From: RGIG1995 sp045658315
GTDB taxonomy: Bacteria; Bacillota; Clostridia; Oscillospirales; CAG-272
Direction of reading: 5' to 3'
DNA: 16,873 nt
NCBI GenBank assembly: GCA_045658315.1
Contig: JAZOUV010000053.1
Span: forward strand, 1-16,873
Positions 14,789-16,873 of this stretch are shown piece by piece. A program made the position numbers and the translations under genes. The first letter of the stretch is position 1. The number at the start of each line of letters is the position of its first letter. The notes beneath the pieces are model-generated. The model searched no databases. It was not told the origin of the DNA and saw only the letters and a program-made list of their open reading frames with translations.

Positions 14789-15313
14789 TTGAACATAACA
14801 AAATTAGAAAAGAACGATTTTGAAAATTTTTTTGCCCTAATGCAAGAATCCTTCCCTCCCGAAGAATACAGGCCAAAAGAAAAACAGTATGCCATACTTG
14901 ACGATGACGGCTATAATGCATCTGTTTTTAAAGAACATGATGAAATAATCGCATTTATTGCCACATGGAAACTGGACGGTTTTTACTTTGTAGAACACCT
15001 TGCAGTATCACCGAAAATGCGTAATCAAAATATCGGCTCAAACTTTGTCAAAGAATACTTAAAAACAGCCGACCTGCCACTTGTACTTGAGATAGAAAAC
15101 CTTGATGACAGTATTTCAAAGCGAAGAATAGGATTTTACGAAAGATTAGGCTTTGTTTTGACGGATATATGCTACGACCAACCGAATTTTCAAAAATCAA
15201 AGACTGTTATACCGCTGAGAATTATGTACCACGAAAACGGACATAAGCTCGACATCACAAAAATCAAACGGAAAATATTTGAAAAGGTCTATAAAAGACC
15301 TGCAAATCAGTAG
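14789..15313 (+). CDS. GNAT-family N-acetyltransferase
   Basis: This 174-residue GNAT protein transfers an acetyl group from acetyl-CoA to an unknown amine. The acetyl-CoA-binding motif A is visible as FVEHLAVSPKMRNQNIGSNF, and the late motif GFYERLGFVL is typical. It starts at TTG (14789), supported by GAGGAG (14777-14782) 6 nt upstream; there is no suitable ATG nearby. The C-terminal 30 residues form a basic extension (KIKRKIFEKVYKRP). It is cytoplasmic. The SDR gene follows after 9 nt, so it belongs to the same transcript. Confidence 0.88.
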   Translation: MNITKLEKNDFENFFALMQESFPPEEYRPKEKQYAILDDDGYNASVFKEHDEIIAFIATWKLDGFYFVEHLAVSPKMRNQNIGSNFVKEYLKTADLPLVLEIENLDDSISKRRIGFYERLGFVLTDICYDQPNFQKSKTVIPLRIMYHENGHKLDITKIKRKIFEKVYKRPANQ

Positions 15314-15322
15314 GGAGAAAAA

Positions 15323-16060
15323 ATGGAAAGAAAGACTGCTATCGTTACGGGTGCATCAAGAGGAATCGGCAAATGTATTGCCGAAACTTTTGCCGAAAAT
15401 GAATATAACGTTGTAATAAACTACAACAACAGCGAGAAAGAGGCACTTGAATTAAAGAAATGTTTAACCGTCAAGGGCTATAGCTGTGAGGTGTTTAAGG
15501 CGGATATCGGAGATTACGGCGAGGCTAAGGCACTTATTGATTTTACAATAGAAAAATACGGCAAGGCGGACGTTTTGATAAACAATGCAGGTATAAGCAT
15601 GATAAAGCTTTTTACCGATATTACCCCGGAAGAATGGGATACTATGGTGCGAACAAACCTTACGGGAGTATTTAATTGCAGTCAGTGTGCCGTAAAAGAA
15701 ATGCTGAAAAACCACAACGGAAATATAATTAACATTTCTTCGATGTGGGGACAGACGGGAGCATCCTGCGAGGTACATTATTCTGCGGTAAAGGCAGGCG
15801 TTATAGGTATGACAAGGGCTCTTGCAAAGGAAGTTGGGCTGTCGGGAATACGAGTGAACTGCATAGCCCCGGGAGTTATAATGACCGATATGATGAAGAA
15901 CTTTTCTGCGAATGAGCTTTCTGCAATAAAAGAAGAAATCCCCCTGAACCGCTTTGGAACCCCCGAAGATATTGCCGACCTTGCTCTCTTCCTTGCCTCT
16001 GACAAGGCTAAGAATATTACAGGACAGGTAATCGCCTCAAACGGCGGTATGGTGATATAA
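15323..16060 (+). CDS. ymfI: SDR-family reductase, YmfI-like (probable EF-P 5-aminopentanone reductase)
   Basis: This 245-residue classical short-chain dehydrogenase/reductase has the NAD(P) motif TGASRGIG (9-16), NNAG (87-90), the active-site residues N112, S140, Y153 and K157, and the closing GG near the C-terminus. It looks like FabG at first sight, but the segment around the catalytic Ser, SSMWGQTGASCEVHYS, matches what I recall of B. subtilis YmfI (SSxWGxTGASCEVxYS). YmfI reduces the 5-aminopentanone group on elongation factor P to 5-aminopentanol, which helps translation of polyproline. No fatty acid synthesis genes are nearby, which argues against FabG. A Shine-Dalgarno GGGAG precedes the ATG by about 6 nt. 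The SDR call is certain; the YmfI call is an inference from one motif. Confidence 0.82.
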   Translation: MERKTAIVTGASRGIGKCIAETFAENEYNVVINYNNSEKEALELKKCLTVKGYSCEVFKADIGDYGEAKALIDFTIEKYGKADVLINNAGISMIKLFTDITPEEWDTMVRTNLTGVFNCSQCAVKEMLKNHNGNIINISSMWGQTGASCEVHYSAVKAGVIGMTRALAKEVGLSGIRVNCIAPGVIMTDMMKNFSANELSAIKEEIPLNRFGTPEDIADLALFLASDKAKNITGQVIASNGGMVI

Positions 16061-16111
16061 TAAACAAGAGAACTTTTTGAAAAAAGCTTCTAAATTGAAA
16101 GTGTATATATT

Positions 16112-16582
16112 ATGGAAAAGACTAACGTAATGCGAATTCTGTCGCAAAAGAAAATTGAATATAACGCTTATGAATACAACCCCGACGAGACGATAGGCGA
16201 AAACGTTGCGGCTCTTGTGGGTAAACCTGCCGAGTCAACATTTAAGACTCTTGTAACAGTTGCAAATACAAAAACTTATTATGTTTTTGTTGTACCCGTA
16301 AACTGCTCTCTTGATTTAAAAAAAGCGGCAAGGGCGGCAGGAGTTAAATCGATTGAAATGATAAAGCAAAAGGAACTTTTGCCACTAACAGGCTACATAC
16401 ATGGGGGCTGTTCGCCCATAGGTATGAAAAAACCATTTCGCACGTTTTTGCACGAGACGGCAACAAATTTTGAAAAGATAACCTTCAGTGCGGGTAAAAG
16501 AGGTTATCAAGTAGAGGTAGACCCGAAAGACTTAATGAATTTAGTAAATGCAGAAACGGCAGATATTGCAATATTAGACTGA
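16112..16582 (+). CDS. ybaK: YbaK/EbsC-type Cys-tRNA(Pro) deacylase
   Basis: This 156-residue stand-alone editing-domain protein of the YbaK/ProX superfamily has typical length. YbaK hydrolyses Cys-tRNA(Pro) made in error by prolyl-tRNA synthetase. Family features are ESTFKTLVTV with the key Lys at residue 45, FVVPVNCSLDLKKAARAAG, and GYIHGGCSPIGMKK with the GxSPxG loop, then the closing SAGKRGYQVEVDPKDL. It starts 52 nt after the SDR gene, with only a weak ribosome binding site (GAAAG about 10 nt upstream). It acts in the cytoplasm. Specificity within the family is inferred. Confidence 0.92.
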   Translation: MEKTNVMRILSQKKIEYNAYEYNPDETIGENVAALVGKPAESTFKTLVTVANTKTYYVFVVPVNCSLDLKKAARAAGVKSIEMIKQKELLPLTGYIHGGCSPIGMKKPFRTFLHETATNFEKITFSAGKRGYQVEVDPKDLMNLVNAETADIAILD

Positions 16583-16679
16583 CTAATAATAAAATGATAG
16601 GCTTCAACAACGCTTTCAGTGCAAGCAACGTAAAACTTACTTGCTGTACAATATATAAAAACCGAGGTATAGAATACTA

Positions 16680-16871
16680 ATGAATAAAAACAAGATTCAA
16701 GCATCCTGCGACTTATGCGTGTATTACATATACGATGAAGAAGACGAGTGTTATGAGTGTGTAAAGAATCTCGACGAGGACGAAATGCTCAGATTTTTGA
16801 CCGGCAACTATAATAACTGCCCATATTTTCAACTTGATGACGAATATGGCAGAGCAAGAAAACAAATATAA
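16680..16871 (+). CDS. Small cysteine-rich DUF6472-like protein
   Basis: This is a complete 63-residue acidic protein with cysteines at 10, 13, 24, 27 and 47. The first four form two CxxC pairs (SCDLC and CYEC), and the middle reads NLDEDEMLRFLTG. It resembles the small Clostridia protein family DUF6472, whose members share NLDEDEM and the CPY segment; that recognition is from memory. Metal binding is plausible from the CxxC pairs, but function is unknown. GAGG (16664-16667) lies 12 nt before the ATG, a long spacing. The stop codon is at 16869-16871, two bases before the window ends. The 97 bases before it contain only a weak imperfect hairpin (16621-16644). Confidence 0.78.
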   Translation: MNKNKIQASCDLCVYYIYDEEDECYECVKNLDEDEMLRFLTGNYNNCPYFQLDDEYGRARKQI

Positions 16872-16873
16872 AA

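Noticed and set aside
16621..16644. Inverted repeat GCAAG/CTTGC before the last gene.
   Set aside because: Only five contiguous pairs, mismatched interior and no U-tract; too weak to call a terminator or regulatory site.

Overview
This window looks like chromosomal DNA from a low-to-moderate GC Firmicute of class Clostridia, probably an uncultured gut Oscillospiraceae/Ruminococcaceae-type bacterium. The evidence is the rpmG-secE-nusG-rplK-rplA order, strong Gram-positive Shine-Dalgarno sequences, textbook sigma-A promoters with 17-nt spacers, a lipoprotein solute-binding protein, an RlmCD-type rRNA methyltransferase, a YmfI-like reductase and a small DUF6472-like protein. The lineage call rests on recognition only. 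No rRNA, tRNA, CRISPR array, insertion sequence or phage gene was seen.

Layout. Positions 1-672 hold the 3' part of a glucosamine-6-phosphate deaminase-like (NagB family) gene and its terminator. Positions 776-2355 (minus strand) hold an orphan sugar-type solute-binding lipoprotein with its own promoter and terminator. Positions 2395-3651 (minus) hold an mreB-family gene followed by a hairpin-rich segment that may be a structured RNA or 3' UTR. Positions 3704-6367 (plus) hold argS and yebC, which converge through a shared bidirectional terminator on the ribosomal protein operon. That operon (minus, 8807 to 6378) is rpmG-secE-nusG-rplK-rplA. It has two notable RNA elements: a terminator-like hairpin plus U-tract at the predicted transcription start, and a 23S rRNA mimic ahead of rplK that fits L1 autoregulation.

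From 8837 everything reads on the plus strand: an RlmD/RlmCD-type rRNA uracil methyltransferase with a beta-lactamase-fold hydrolase just behind it, then an accessory-looking run. That run contains a zinc-ribbon protein, a membrane protein with a PH-like domain, a CPBP-type intramembrane protease broken by a frameshift, a DUF218/YdcF-type membrane protein, a GNAT acetyltransferase, a YmfI-like EF-P-modifying reductase, a YbaK-type Cys-tRNA(Pro) deacylase and a cysteine-rich DUF6472-like protein.

Working together: most genes serve translation (ArgS, YebC, L1, L11, L33, NusG, rRNA methylation, EF-P modification, Cys-tRNA(Pro) editing) or the envelope (MreB, SecE, solute-binding protein, CPBP, DUF218). 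No new multi-gene defence or metabolic system could be supported. The least explained signals are regulatory RNAs: the transcription-start hairpin of the rpmG operon and the structured segment after mreB.
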